Shown here piece after piece: positions 11,341-22,449 of a DNA stretch of 60,000 bases; position 1 is the stretch's first letter, and each line of letters begins with the position of its first letter. Position numbers and translations under genes: made by a program. Location: positions 67,686,756-67,746,755 of the forward strand of contig CM060731.1 of the NCBI GenBank assembly GCA_030704615.1, given 5' to 3'. The notes under the pieces are model-generated. The model worked only from the letters and a program-made list of their open reading frames with translations. It had not been told where the DNA came from and did not search any database. Source of the stretch: Takakia lepidozioides (Eukaryota > Streptophyta > Takakiopsida > Takakiales > Takakiaceae).

Positions 11341-12159
11341 TTCATAACCCTCTTTTTGTCTTGTCTTTCCCTCGTCTCTTGCTTTCTTGTTGACCCGGGG
11401 TTGTGGATGGTGGAGTTGGTGTTGCACAAAGGGGTTCAATAGGGGCTGGAGTTGCCGCTGATTTTGACCTGTTTGCTTTCTTCCCTCTTTTGTTGGTTTG
11501 AGCAGAAGCATTGCAAGCTGTCAATTCTGATGTATGACCACATTTGACAAGCTTTTTTTTCTTGGCCACATTTGTAGAGTTAGGAGTAGATCTTCTGCTA
11601 ACCATTGCAATGCAGTATTGATCCAACTATAAACACATCAATGACTAAGTAATTATATCATTTTCAAACTAGCGTCTAGTATTCGGGATGTCAATCAGTT
11701 TTACTGGCCACTCCAATCCACGACCTTTGTACCACTTTGCTAAGTTCAGCCTTTTTGGTTTCTCTCCTATATAAGGATGCTTCCCCAACAGACCTGTGAC
11801 GCACCCAACTTTCTATAAATTCATATAAGATTTTCCTATGCATAGGTTTTGTAGAGTGGCTGACCTTCTATGAATTCATGAAATAATCTAAATTTATCCC
11901 AATCTAAGTCTTCTTCTTCCCCATCATTTTGTATCCCCTTAGGCAACCACCTTTTCACTGACTCTATCATCTTCCCATAACGCACTTTCTTCACAGTGGA
12001 TGTCCACTTGAAATACTCATAATCTGCAAAATGCTGCTTCACCAAGATGTCTACAGGGTTTTGTCCTAAAACTCGTTCCTTGTCCCTTGTCCTAGAACTT
12101 GTCCATTCCATGAACAAAAAACTATATGTGTGGTTTGAAGAAAAAGAGTCTCTGTCCAT
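11341..12159 (-). pseudogene. Probable N-terminal part of the pogo-like gene
   Basis: Two minus-strand frames lie directly upstream of the HTH. One (11626-11342) is rich in Lys, Ser, Thr and Pro (KKKKLVKCG, KRGKKANRSKS), resembling a nuclear-localisation linker. The other (12159-11836) contains WTSTVKKVRYGKMIESVKRW and an acidic patch. I recognise neither as a defined domain. Their strand and position suggest they were part of the same transposon; an unrelated gene fragment is possible. Confidence 0.35.
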
Positions 12160-12649
12160 ATTTGGAGATTAAGGGTTTGCTAAAAGAATATGAGGAGCAT
12201 TAGAACAACTATGACAGCAGTACAAGTAAGGATATAAGAGAAGAACCCATCATGCAAGCATAAAGGAGCTGAAGTTTTGAACTACTTTGCAAATGCTTGT
12301 TGCCGCCAACAATAAGAAAGATTCAAAACACATATTCAAATTGCAAAGCGCGCTTACTCAAAGTCAAAATAGAATCCGTTGCAAGACTGCACAATGACTA
12401 GTGGAAATCCTGAAAGTGTGTAATGTTTGACAAACCCCCCATATCATGATAAAAACCCAAAGTTGTCAAGACCACATTCATCCATAGTCCTTTCATCTGT
12501 GCATGACCATGCAAGTGGGGTCCGTAAGACAATCAATCGTGCGCCTATTACCATACAATGCCTCGTTCAACAAATGTAACCTATTATAGGCCCACCCATG
12601 CCAAGTATTCACCCCATAGGTTGCCTATCAGACGGACCAGTAATGGGGT
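12160..12649. other. No gene recognised
   Basis: AT-rich sequence with no conserved motif. Confidence 0.5.
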
Positions 12650-13640
12650 GGTGGTTATTCTATGCATAATGCCACTAGCACATTATGCCATTTGCACTAG
12701 CACATTATGAAACATAATGTGTTTGATTACGACTTGCAGGCCTATGAGAGGGCGGCAGACTCAATCCTTTACGTTATGGAATGGCCGCAACATGCCATGA
12801 TGGCGGTTTCGGCGGCAGCTCGGCGGCTGCTCGCCCTCTGGCTCGCCATCACCTTACCCGCCACAATGTCATGTTGCGGCCCATACCATAGTACATTATT
12901 GATATATCTCCAGTCGGCGAGGCTACAATAGCGGGGGAACATTCTGATTCCGTACTACCAATAACAATGGGGGAACATTTTGATTCCCTACTATTGTAGG
13001 GAATGGACAAGCCGCTCGCGAAATCTGCCTGGCGAGCCACCCGCATATTCGCCAATGGCGCGCCCATTCCTTAGCGTTTTGGGGCCTCTAGAACCAATCA
13101 GAGGCTGCAGATCCCAATAAAGTCAAATTGACGAGTTATGCTAACTCATTATGCGCACCCCGCGCATTCTGCTTTTTAATTTGCCTCTAAAACGGCATAA
13201 TCTGCCTCAAAAATCCTTTACGTACTAGATAACGCGCCCCCTAGGGTGCATTATGGCTCCTAGTGAGTCACTAGGACGAGGCCGATAGGCCGAGACCTAG
13301 GACGAACTACCGGCCTCGCCCTAGTGACTCACTAGGAGCCATAATGTGCCATAGGGGGCACGTTCCCTGGCATAAAGGAATTTTGGGGGCAGATTCTGCG
13401 AGGCCCTGATTGGTTGCAGGCCATAATAAGCCATTAAAAGTCAAACTGCCGACTAGGAGAGTCAAACAGCCGATTAGCGCCAGCTCCGTGGAGCGTCGAT
13501 TTTCTGCTTGCTAATTTGCCTAAAATATGGCAGAATCTGCCCCCAAAATCCTTTACATACTAGATAATGGCCACCGGGCGGACCCGGCAAGCGGCGGGGC
13601 CGCGAGCAGGGTCAACCGGTGGCCATTATCGAACGTAATT
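12650..13640. mobile_element. Cluster of foldback / MITE-like elements
   Basis: The clearest element has 48-bp inverted arms at 13237-13284 and 13311-13358 built around GGCTCCTAGTGAGTCACTAG, with a short loop. Weaker complementarity extends outward to about 13190 and 13405. A second foldback has arms ATAATGGCCACCGG (about 13564) and CCGGTGGCCATTAT (about 13616). Both share the border word CTTTAC-TACTAGATAA, and GCAGAATCTGCC-type words recur at about 13190, 13390 and 13530. Other pieces (GGGGGAACATT-TGATTCC) repeat at 12933-12990. No coding frame is shared. Confidence 0.65.
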
Positions 13641-13959
13641 GGAATGGGGGAGTATTACTGGGGCTACAAACCCCAAATGTTGCTATCAGAGCTACAATAG
13701 CCAAAAATAACTTGCCACGTGGTGCAATGTGGCAAACTCCCTTGACAAGTGAAGGGCCAAACCGTGCGAAACGTTGGGTGGCAGCTGTAATACGACCCCA
13801 TGTCCAGTTACGTGTAGGGGAAGGCCCTGAGTGGAGGGCCTTCCCCAACATCATAACCTAACCTAGCAGGGCCTTACGATACCTGCCAGCCTACCTGCCA
13901 GCCTAGCAGGAGCTTACAAATTTGTAAGGTACCGTACCTCCAAAAACAGGAGGAATGTT

Positions 13960-16900
13960 CTGCTCGGTAATTCCAGAACCATTTTGGATTCCAATGATCC
14001 ATGCGCCGAGGAGGTGTTCACTGATGAATCACAACCTGCATTGATGATTCTGACCAGTAAGTTATGGGACGGACTTCCACCGCACCCTTTAAATGTCATG
14101 ATCCGCCTGCATTGATAGTGTCTCGCATAACCGAAGGGATGGTTGGAGAGGATGGCAGTGCCTTATTTGTGTGTCTACTGTATTTCGATCATGAGTAAGT
14201 AGGACCTGGTGCTGCAGTGCATTTTGTTTGTCAAACGCATAGAGCAGGTTCTTCGAGAGTATGTGCGCGATTACTGCCGTGCAAGATCGGCTACGGCTCA
14301 GTGTTGCTCATCCGCTGGTGAGTGTGGGAGGGAGAGAGAAAAGAGGGGTGCATGTGTGTAAAGTTGGATCTCATAAACGAGTTATCAGTCTCCTAATCCT
14401 GGAGGGGCATGGGGCAATACTGACGCGTTGTATGCCTTGTCATGATTAGTGGTTAGAAAAGTACGAAGGATCATCTATCTATGAACTCTTGCCTCCGTCT
14501 TGAGCTTGAGCTTGCGAGGTTATAGAGTATACTGTGGCCAAGACTTGTCGATCAACATATTGGGTTGTGGGTTGACAGTTGATTTCTTTGATAACATCGT
14601 CCGTGTCAGCACTAGGGAGGGCGGATCAAACCATTGTAAAAGCGTGGGTCCTTCTCTGCAATTCACAACGATGGCTAGTTTACATTTTAGCGGCTTCATT
14701 GGCCAATCTTTGAGGCAGAGCAATGGACCATTTCACACATTTCCAAAGAGAATGCACACCCCCATTTCACAGATCAGAATGGAGGCAGCTCGTGATCAGC
14801 AGCTCATGGGCTCTAATGCAAGTACGTGCAGTTCCTCTCTATTTTCTTACTCTTGTTCTGTTGCAGGACCCCCGAACTTTATGATTGTCATACAAGCAGT
14901 GCAAGCTTAATAATTATTCTCGACGTAGCGTAGGGATTGATATCGGTGGTGAGGATATCCATATCGGTCTGCCAATATGTCGAACTACTCTAGCAGAGGT
15001 CTAGCTCCACAGTTAGACTCGTCTAAGTGAAATGCGGATGAACTGTGAGGCCAGAGTAGTGTTCCTGGCTGAATATGTCAGGTGCAACTGCAACGACCTG
15101 CTTCAATTTGATCCAAGGTCACAGCTATACAGGTCATGCGCTAGTAGTAATCACCTGGTTGGAAGTCATTGGGATTCGCTTAGTTTTTAATGCTTCATAC
15201 AGATCTGGATGGTTGATGACCAATGGAATGTGGGCCTTTTTTGTTGGCACCCATATTTGCAGCTTTGACAGGTTGCGCCAGCGAGCTAGTACATGAGTTG
15301 AAACAAGTATCCACACTTGTGGACCTCTCGAAGGATTATTATAGCGAGAAACCCTTAAGTCATACTATGATCGAGGTAAGTCCTAGGGACTGCCCTAAGA
15401 GATTTTAGGGGTCTTGTTATATGTAGAATGGAGGTATATAGTTTGGAATCCTGGAACCTTCATTCAGTACATCTCAGCCGTAAGAACGTAGTAGAAATGT
15501 CACATTAAATAATGTTAAATTACTGCTTGTTCAAGTCAAACTCATGACGTGAATACAAGTATCATGTTGACGATTTTCTGGCGCATCTGTTCATACATAA
15601 AATTTGACAATATTTGTCTGATCTTGTGATCCTGAACTGCATAACCTTGTATCTGCAATGACATAGCTCCAGGACATGTATGAAGTTATCAATCGGATAG
15701 AGCCTAGTCTATCACATTTATCTCAGGATGTCATGCATATTTATGTGCAGACTCCTAGACATGTACAAAAGGTGACAGAATGGATTGAGATAGTGAGGGG
15801 TATATTCCAGTCCATGACCCTAGGGGAAATCTCGATGTCCCCTTATGATACAGCATGGGTTGCACGAGTTCCTGCATTGGATGGCTCTGGAGGACCAGAG
15901 TTCCCCCAGTCTCTGCAATGGATTATTGTTAACCAGCTCCCGAATGGTGACTGGGGAGACCCCGACCACTTCTTGGGGTTTGATCGTGCCAGCAACACGC
16001 TTGCGTGTGTGATTGCCTTGAGAACCTGGGGAGGTATGGGTGCGAGTGTTGAGAGAGGTGAATCATAAGAACATTTACAACCCTTAAATATTATTTTCGA
16101 AGGTGCATGCGTGGTCATGGTTGTTCAAGCGAGCGTCTACTGATGATTTGTCAAGTACCTGCAAATATCCGTCTCTAACATAGTTCTTTGTCATGAGTGT
16201 ATTTCGAACCCAGGTTTGGAATCCCTTCGATCCAACATTCACAAGATCGCAGACGATGAATTTGTCAACATGCCCATTGCATTTGAGATAACTTTTCCAT
16301 CCATGCTTGACAAGGCTAAAACTTTGGGCCTTGACCTCCCTTACGACGCCCCAAGTTTACAATCGATCTACGCTGCCAGAGACAAGAAGATGAAAAAGTG
16401 GGACTCTATACTGTCAAACTCTTATGTCATATTCGGCGTTCGAATAAGTTGATGCCAGTCTCCTCTAGATCAGGATGATACACCTAATATATATCCCTAT
16501 CTGGAAACTTCAAGGATTGTAAATTTGAGACCTGTTTACATATGACCGTAGATTTGGGCGAATGAATGAAGAATTTGGATGCTAACAAATTAGCTTTAAT
16601 GTTGGATTCGAAGAAACCTCGCATGCATTATGATACGCAAACATGGAAGGGAAGAAGGAATTGACTTCCGAGCTCCTTCCGAGAGGCAGCTCGGGAAGGA
16701 TTCACGTTGAAATAGCATTTTGGATGGTGTAGCTAGCCCTAGTTCAAAGAACCCTGAATCCTGACTTGGCCCTCTGCACCGTATCCAGATGAGACTGGGT
16801 ACTAGACCCAACTAAGGTCTAGACATATATTACTTACTTCCTCTTCTACTTGCAATTGCAGGATTCCCATGGGGATGTTGCACAATCGCCCCACGTCACT

Positions 16901-18915
16901 TTTGTTTTCTTTGGAGGGGCTTCACACGGAAGTGGATTGGAACAAACAATTAAAGTTTCAATCGAGTAACGGCTCCTTCTGTTGCTCTCCGGCCTCCGCT
17001 GCTTGCGCTCTCATGTACACGAAGGACAAGAAGTGCCATGACTACTTGAATAAACTTCTTACCAAATTCCACAACGCAGGTACTGTGACGTGATTATTAG
17101 GTACTGCTTATGCAAGGAGTTTTGATCAGATGAGGGGTTCTTAAGTCTTGACCAAAAGACGGAAGCTGTTCAGAAGTGTTTTAATAGACTGGTATCATTT
17201 GTCGACCTTGATTAAACTGTCATGTTGCAGGCTTTCAGGTTGTTCGAAAGCAATGTAGTCAATATACATATTACTGGATTGTAGTGTTAAACGTTTGTAA
17301 GCGGACTGTGAAAAATGAATTGATTGCATCAGTGCGTGTCGTTGTGTGCAATGCCCAATGTGCATCCAGTGGATTTGTTCGAGCATTTGTGGATGGTAGA
17401 TCGCCTTGAGCGCCTTGGAATTTCCCACTATTAAGGACTCCCTTGAATATGTGTACAAGTAAGATCCTGGGCCGCAGTAGAATGTATTCCTGGATCGTTC
17501 AATATGTCAAGGTCGATTTTACAGGCCATCAAACAACGAGTTACAAGCGTTCGCCATACATTGCATGTACTATATTGTGGGTACTACAGTATCCATACTT
17601 TATCGACTTAATGTCAAACTGATAGATTAAGATCGACGATATGAGCTTAGGACTCTGAAAGCTCATCTGGGTTGATCTAGGCGAGTGCATGGGTCCAAAA
17701 CACTGAAGTGACACTAGCTGCATCTGTTCATTTGTGGGAAACAGATTTTGGACAGACGATAGCATCGGGTTTACCATTCACACAGATTTGAAGGACTTGG
17801 ATGACACTAGCATGGGATTCCGTCTGCTCCGCCTTCATGGCTTTGATGTGTCCACCGGTAAGTAAGCATCCTTCGGTCTCCTTTTGTCGTCCTTAGTGCT
17901 AACTATCTCTAGGCGTGCAATCTTGCCACTGTATCAAAGGTTACTAGCGGAGTGATAAAATTTTGAGTCAAGACTCTGTCACCTATGCGTACAACTTCTA
18001 TCGAGCCTCACAAACACTGTTCCCCGGAGAAACTATCCTAGGGGATTGCACTTGGACTTAGATGACACTCGAGTCTTGGGCCAACGGCACGCGCTAGGGT
18101 AGAACACCCTATCACCTGGAAGAGCAGTCGCAAGAACACATCTGCAGGACAAGTCGCTCGACTCAAGTGGTTGTTTGTGTCACTTTCGCTTGAGTAATAC
18201 TCTTACATATTGACATAGACTGATTAAGCTCATCATTTTTTCATGCAGTGGACGAGGTGGATCATATCACGGCTTACTGAGGCCGAGTGGGTTGAGTCAA
18301 GTTATACGCCGACTCTTGACGAGTACATGGAGATAAAAAATTCACCCTCTACTGCATTGGAGCTAGGTCTGGGGTGCTCATTTTTTTTGCAGGCGAGACG
18401 CTAACTGATAAATTGATGGCGACTACCATAATTTGATGCGGTGCGTCAACCAAATCGGTGGCCTTCTCGAGGATCTCGAAGAACTCAAGGTTTGTAGTGC
18501 TATCATAATATGGAATCTGACCTAGTTGATTGATATTTCAATTTAATCTATTCCCGAGTTGGATCCGTTAAATCCAATTGGAAAGGAATGTAGAACTGAG
18601 GATCGATGGACATGTTTGAACTTTATGCAGAGGGGATCAAGTCAAGCAAATAGGAAGAAGTCATTTGTGAGGCTCGGCTACATGAAGGAGCATCCTGAAT
18701 CCACCGAGGACGAGGTTACCGCCTACATACTTAAGGTGGTTGACAGCAACATGCAAAAGTTAGTGTGGGAGTTCCTCCACCCATCCGTGGTCCCTAGAGT
18801 CTGCAAGAATATGCATTTCAACGTTGTGCGCATGATGCACGTAGTCTTTAAAAAAAATAGACGGTTTCGCAACACTCACAGAGCTCTCGCCTTACTTGAA
18901 AAAAATTCTACATGA
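13960..18915 (+). pseudogene. Bifunctional CPS/KS-type diterpene synthase, copy 1
   Basis: This is a relic of an ent-copalyl diphosphate/ent-kaurene synthase-like enzyme, which would cyclise geranylgeranyl diphosphate in plastids. Exons 1-5 (14671-14821, 15272-15375, 15673-16057, 16214-16397, 16862-17079) splice in phase. They give a basic N-terminus, then [19 protein letters not shown] and [11 protein letters not shown] fragment near 17350-17459 (HPVDLFEHLWMVDRLERLG) is frameshifted. Exon 7 (17745-17857) keeps the class II DLDD motif and MGFRLLRLHG. A 60-bp remnant near 17980 (ASQTLFPGE) is followed by an inserted repeat. The class I part survives only as 18249-18489 (LDEYMEI, VNQIGGLLEDLEELK, frameshifted) and 18631-18915 (HPSVVPRVCK). 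The region that should hold DDxxD is gone. Whether it makes ent-kaurene or another labdane product cannot be told. Confidence 0.88.
18045..18102 (-). repeat. CTAGGGTAGCC repeat fragment inside the diterpene synthase relic
   Basis: Read on the minus strand this is CTAGCGCGTGCCGTTGGCCC followed by GTCATCTAAGTCC and AAGTGCAAT, i.e. the start of the CTAGGGTAGCC repeat unit. It abuts the ASQTLFPGE-encoding exon remnant, so the repeat arrived or recombined in after the gene existed. Confidence 0.75.
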
Positions 18916-19151
18916 GCCAGCGTCATAGAAAGGACCTGTGGTGCACCCCCTTAACTTATAATCAGCAGGGGGCACCGGCATAATAACCAGATCCCAAGCT
19001 GAATTATGGTTTATCATAACCATATAATAACTTATAATATGGCTATCTACATCTGGGCTGCACCTGTGATTCATAATAACTAGGGTAGCCTGTGCCGTTG
19101 GCCCAAGTGTCCAATGCTATCTAAGCCCAAGTGCAATTTCCTATGTATCCA
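18916..19151. repeat. Repeat debris, CTAGGGTAGCC unit from 19081
   Basis: 18916-19080 has no recognised feature. From 19081 a plus-strand CTAGGGTAGCC unit begins and is broken at 19151 by a SINE. Confidence 0.6.
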
Positions 19152-19317
19152 AACAACCAGCATGTAGCCCAGTGGTAATGGGCACATACCACGTTGGATG
19201 TGGTTGTGGGTTCAAACCTGGTGTGTCATGAAGGTGACCACCTTTCAGCTGGAAGCTAGTAGCCCTTGTGGTGAAGTGACACCATAACTTACGCTCCCTT
19301 CGGACGCGTCAAACTTT
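19152..19317 (+). mobile_element. tRNA-derived SINE, full-length copy 3
   Basis: Same family as the copies near 3.3-3.8 kb, with TAGCCCAGTGGTAATGGG and GGTTCAAACC. It inserted into a CTAGGGTAGCC repeat unit and duplicated 14 bp of it: TTCCTATGTATCCA at 19138-19151 and 19318-19331. The insertion therefore post-dates the repeat. Confidence 0.92.
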
Positions 19318-19540
19318 TTCCTATGTATCCAGGTGCGTCTCCTATGTAAAGGCCCAAGTGCGACCTCTAGGGTAGCATGTGCCGTTGGCCTATGCCCAGT
19401 GTCATCTAAGCCCAAGTGTAAGATCTCCTATGTATCTATGTATCCCAATGTGTCTCCTATGTCGAGGCCCAACTGTGACCTCTAGGCCGGGTGGCATGTG
19501 TCGTTGGGCCATGTGTGAAGAATTGTGAGGGATGCTAAGG
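19318..19540 (+). repeat. CTAGGGTAGCC repeat units
   Basis: Continuation of the unit broken by the SINE, plus at least two further degenerate units starting near 19368 and 19480. Confidence 0.65.
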
Positions 19541-19549
19541 AAAACTTCA

Positions 19550-20040
19550 TCACTCACTCTCATCGTTCTCTGACTCACTACTACTAGTATCAGGCTGTCG
19601 CGCCGCATGAGCTTGCTTATCCCCGAAGTCGGAAATGGAATCACCGTCTGACTCCTCCGATGAGGAGCCCGAGGTACGGGCCTGCTGATCAACTACCGTA
19701 GTGTCAACCTGTGACTCCCCATCGTCCATCGTACCCTCCTTGGTCAACAACTCGTCAAATGTCATGGCAACCAGGAGCCTACCCCAACCATGGTCCTTGG
19801 TGTACCCCAATTCTATCTTCGAGGGCTTCCTCCCAAAGCGTTTTACCTACACATGACATACAAATTGCCATGAGTGAGTATCTCAAAGAGAATGAGAGAA
19901 AGAGAAAAAGAGAGAGAGAGAGAGAGAGAGAGAAAGAAAGACGCTAGAGAAAGATGAACTTTGAAATCTTAGATAAGTACATATGACCTACAAAACGAGT
20001 GACGAAAGACTTGGCTCCCCCGAGGCCACATCTATGCTGG
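19550..20040 (-). pseudogene. CACTA TNPA-like gene fragment
   Basis: On the minus strand a GGAKSFVTRF exon end (about 20030-20000) is followed by a probable intron. An exon from about 19849 down then encodes KRFGRKPSKIE, GWGRLLVAM and a long Ser/Asp/Glu tail (SGSSSEESDGDS, SSSESENDESE) ending at 19550. This matches the exon 2/3 border and acidic C-terminus of the intact TNPA-like gene at 29.8-30.8 kb, which has GGSKSFVTRF then KKKFERPPSTIE. The 5' part is missing and flanking sequence is repeat, so this is a broken second copy. A (GA)n run at about 19906-19935 lies in the intron. Confidence 0.7.
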
Positions 20041-20229
20041 AGTTGATTTCTCTAGCCATGCTGTTGCAGACTCACGGTTGAGACTTGCACCGAAGAAACG
20101 GTTCGACGACATATCGATGGTGTTCGTCAATACAGTTTGTGATGATGACTCTGTTGTCTTCGAGGCAAAGGACTACTCCAATATCCTGGATGCTTTTGTG
20201 GCTCGGAAGCTCATGTCCAGTGCTTTTGT
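20041..20229. other. Short open segment, unassigned
   Basis: A plus-strand frame (from 20078) reads KKRFDDISMVFVNTVC and continues acidic, but I cannot assign it to a family. Its minus-strand complement lies upstream of the TNPA-like fragment and may simply be a decayed exon of that gene. Confidence 0.3.
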
Positions 20230-20930
20230 GTTTTTCTTCACACAAAAGGCCCATCTAAGCCCAAGCACAATCTTCTATGTATCCGAGTGCATCTCCCATG
20301 TAGAGGCCCAAGTATCCAGTATAATCTAAGCCCAAGTGCAATCTCCTATGTATCCAAAGGCGTCTCCTATGTGCGTCTCCTATCTCCTATCTCCTATCTC
20401 AAGGCCCAATTTTTGTTTTTCATGAATTTATTGAATAGTAATATCCAATCATTATTGATATATCTCCCGTCTCTAGGGTAGCCTATGTCATTGACCCCAA
20501 GTGTCCAATGTCATCTAAGTCCAAATGCATTTTTTTTCCACATAGCCTACAACCAGATTTGAACCGGAGACCTTTCCCTTGATATCTCTCCTGTCGAGGC
20601 TCCAACCATTGTCCAGGAATGCCCACTTTGCAATTTTTCCTGAATTTCCAACGACCCAAAGTACTTGAAATTCCACATCTCCCACACCGCAGGTCCAAAA
20701 ATTATGAGACCAAGCCCGTGCACCCCTCCTCATCCCTCCTCGTCGAGGGCTTTCCAACGGGACCAAGCACCAGTGCTGGGGCCTCGCGGTTTGGGACATC
20801 TCAATGCTACAAAACAAAATAAAACAAAACAAACAAACAAATTGGCTTTCTTCATATGTTGACTATGGTAACCTCTGCCGGTTGCCCAAGTGTCCAGTGT
20901 TGTCTAAGTCCAAGTGCATCAACGCTCTGC
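20230..20930. repeat. CTAGGGTAGCC repeat block, second long copy
   Basis: Degenerate CCAAGTGCAATCTCCTATG units (20255-20400) are followed by the long segment (about 20618-20842) shared with 5645-5845, ending in AAAACAAAACAAACAAAC. Another CTATGGTAACC start follows near 20863. Confidence 0.7.
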
Positions 20931-21589
20931 CACAAAATTTGTTGGACATTCTAAATCCACTTCACCAGTGAGGCTTGAGCATGGCAACTTGCAAGTAATA
21001 GAGGCCCCGGAGTGAAATGCGCCCGGGCTCGGCACGCCTACATGACCCGCCGCCCACCCGCAGCCGCGCCCCCCTATTAGCAGTAAGTAGTTACGTTGAT
21101 TCGTAACTAGTTGCTACCTACCCGTCGCCCGACGATGACGCCTCTGAGTTTTGGGGCATGGTCGTAATGAGAGTGCATGGGGCGGAGGCGACGGTGACCT
21201 AGCACTACATTTAGACCCTCCGTATTGCTGTGTTTGTTTTATTTATTTTGATATATAATCAATAAACCATTAAATGGTGATAAGCCTTGATGATGTAGCT
21301 TGGTGATGGTGCTACCCTGGAGATTGTGCGACCAATCCTACATAGGATGGGGTTGGTGTTGAGCACGGCTATCATTACCTTCATGGAGGTAGCACTCCGC
21401 TTTTCTTCCGGCCTTACCATTCGGATCGCCTTCCCATCCTGCTTATGGGCTCTATTAGAAGAGTCATGTAGAAGATTATACTAACTAATTATTAAAACAT
21501 TGACTAATGATTGCCCAATTAGCTATGTTACGTTATAACCATATGTATTTTTCTATAGGTTATGGGCCCTCCGTACGTTGGTGCTACGT
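20931..21589. other. No gene recognised
   Basis: Mixed unique-looking sequence; 21000-21180 is GC-rich. No conserved motif was seen. Confidence 0.5.
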
Positions 21590-21715
21590 AGAGTGGATGG
21601 ATAAGGATTTTGGAAAAGTTGAGCGGTTCTCCCGAGAGAATTTTCACCTTTGGAAGTTTCAGATGAGAGCAGTCTTAGAGCACCTCTCCTTACTTCCTTA
21701 TCACTCACTTCAACA
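21590..21715 (+). pseudogene. Ty1/copia gag fragment
   Basis: The plus-strand frame reads FGKVERFSRENFHLWKFQM and RAVLEHLSL. This resembles the start of plant copia gag polyproteins (F-x-G-x-NFHLWKFxM, then a short helix). Only about 40 codons are present, no reverse transcriptase or integrase is nearby, and the frame continues into unrelated sequence. Confidence 0.55.
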
Positions 21716-22449
21716 GTCTATAGTTCCTTGACCTTCAAAATTTCCCCCAATTCCTCCTAAATTACCCAAGTAATTGGACACTTGGGCCACCGGCACAAGC
21801 TATCCTATAGGTCACATTTGGGCCTCGACATAGGAGACACACTTTGATATATAGGGGAGTGCACTTGGAGATATCAAAGAAAAGGTCTCCGGTTCAAATC
21901 TGGAGGTAGACTCTACGGAAAAAAAAATGATTAGATATGGATTTGCAAATCACGCTGTCGGTCCACTTTTAAACTTGAAAGTGTTGGCCCCACCTTAATT
22001 TTATGTTATACCACGCAAGTAGTTATGACAGTGTTCATTGAAGCCCTAAAATTACAAGCTGGGGACATTCTGATTTCGTCCTTTCAATGCAGCCAGGGAC
22101 GTCGCAAAGTCGAAACGCGCTGATTTGCGGTTCCGGCAACGATGGCCCAAAGGCCGGGAGGTGCATCCGCGGCGGTGGCAAAGTCATGCTCACCACCCCA
22201 GTCGGAAAAACTAAAAACCTGCTCGATATTTTGCTTTGTATTTTTTAGGGCGTATTGAGGCACAACTTCCCGGGAGCATGGGGATTCGTGGAACACATTC
22301 ACGTCCCTTCGATGAGATGACATCTAGGGTTGATGTGGAGGTAGCTAGTCAGAGGGTGGCACCACATGGGTAGATTTTACGAATTGGAAAGTTTCTGGCC
22401 GAGGGCGGGGACATTTAGTTGAATTGAAGATACTAGATGCTAAGTACTC
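21716..22449. other. No gene recognised, repeat traces
   Basis: 21780-21880 contains scattered CTAGGGTAGCC-family words in inverted orientation (CACTTGG, GCCTCGACATAGGAGAC). The rest shows no motif. Confidence 0.45.
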
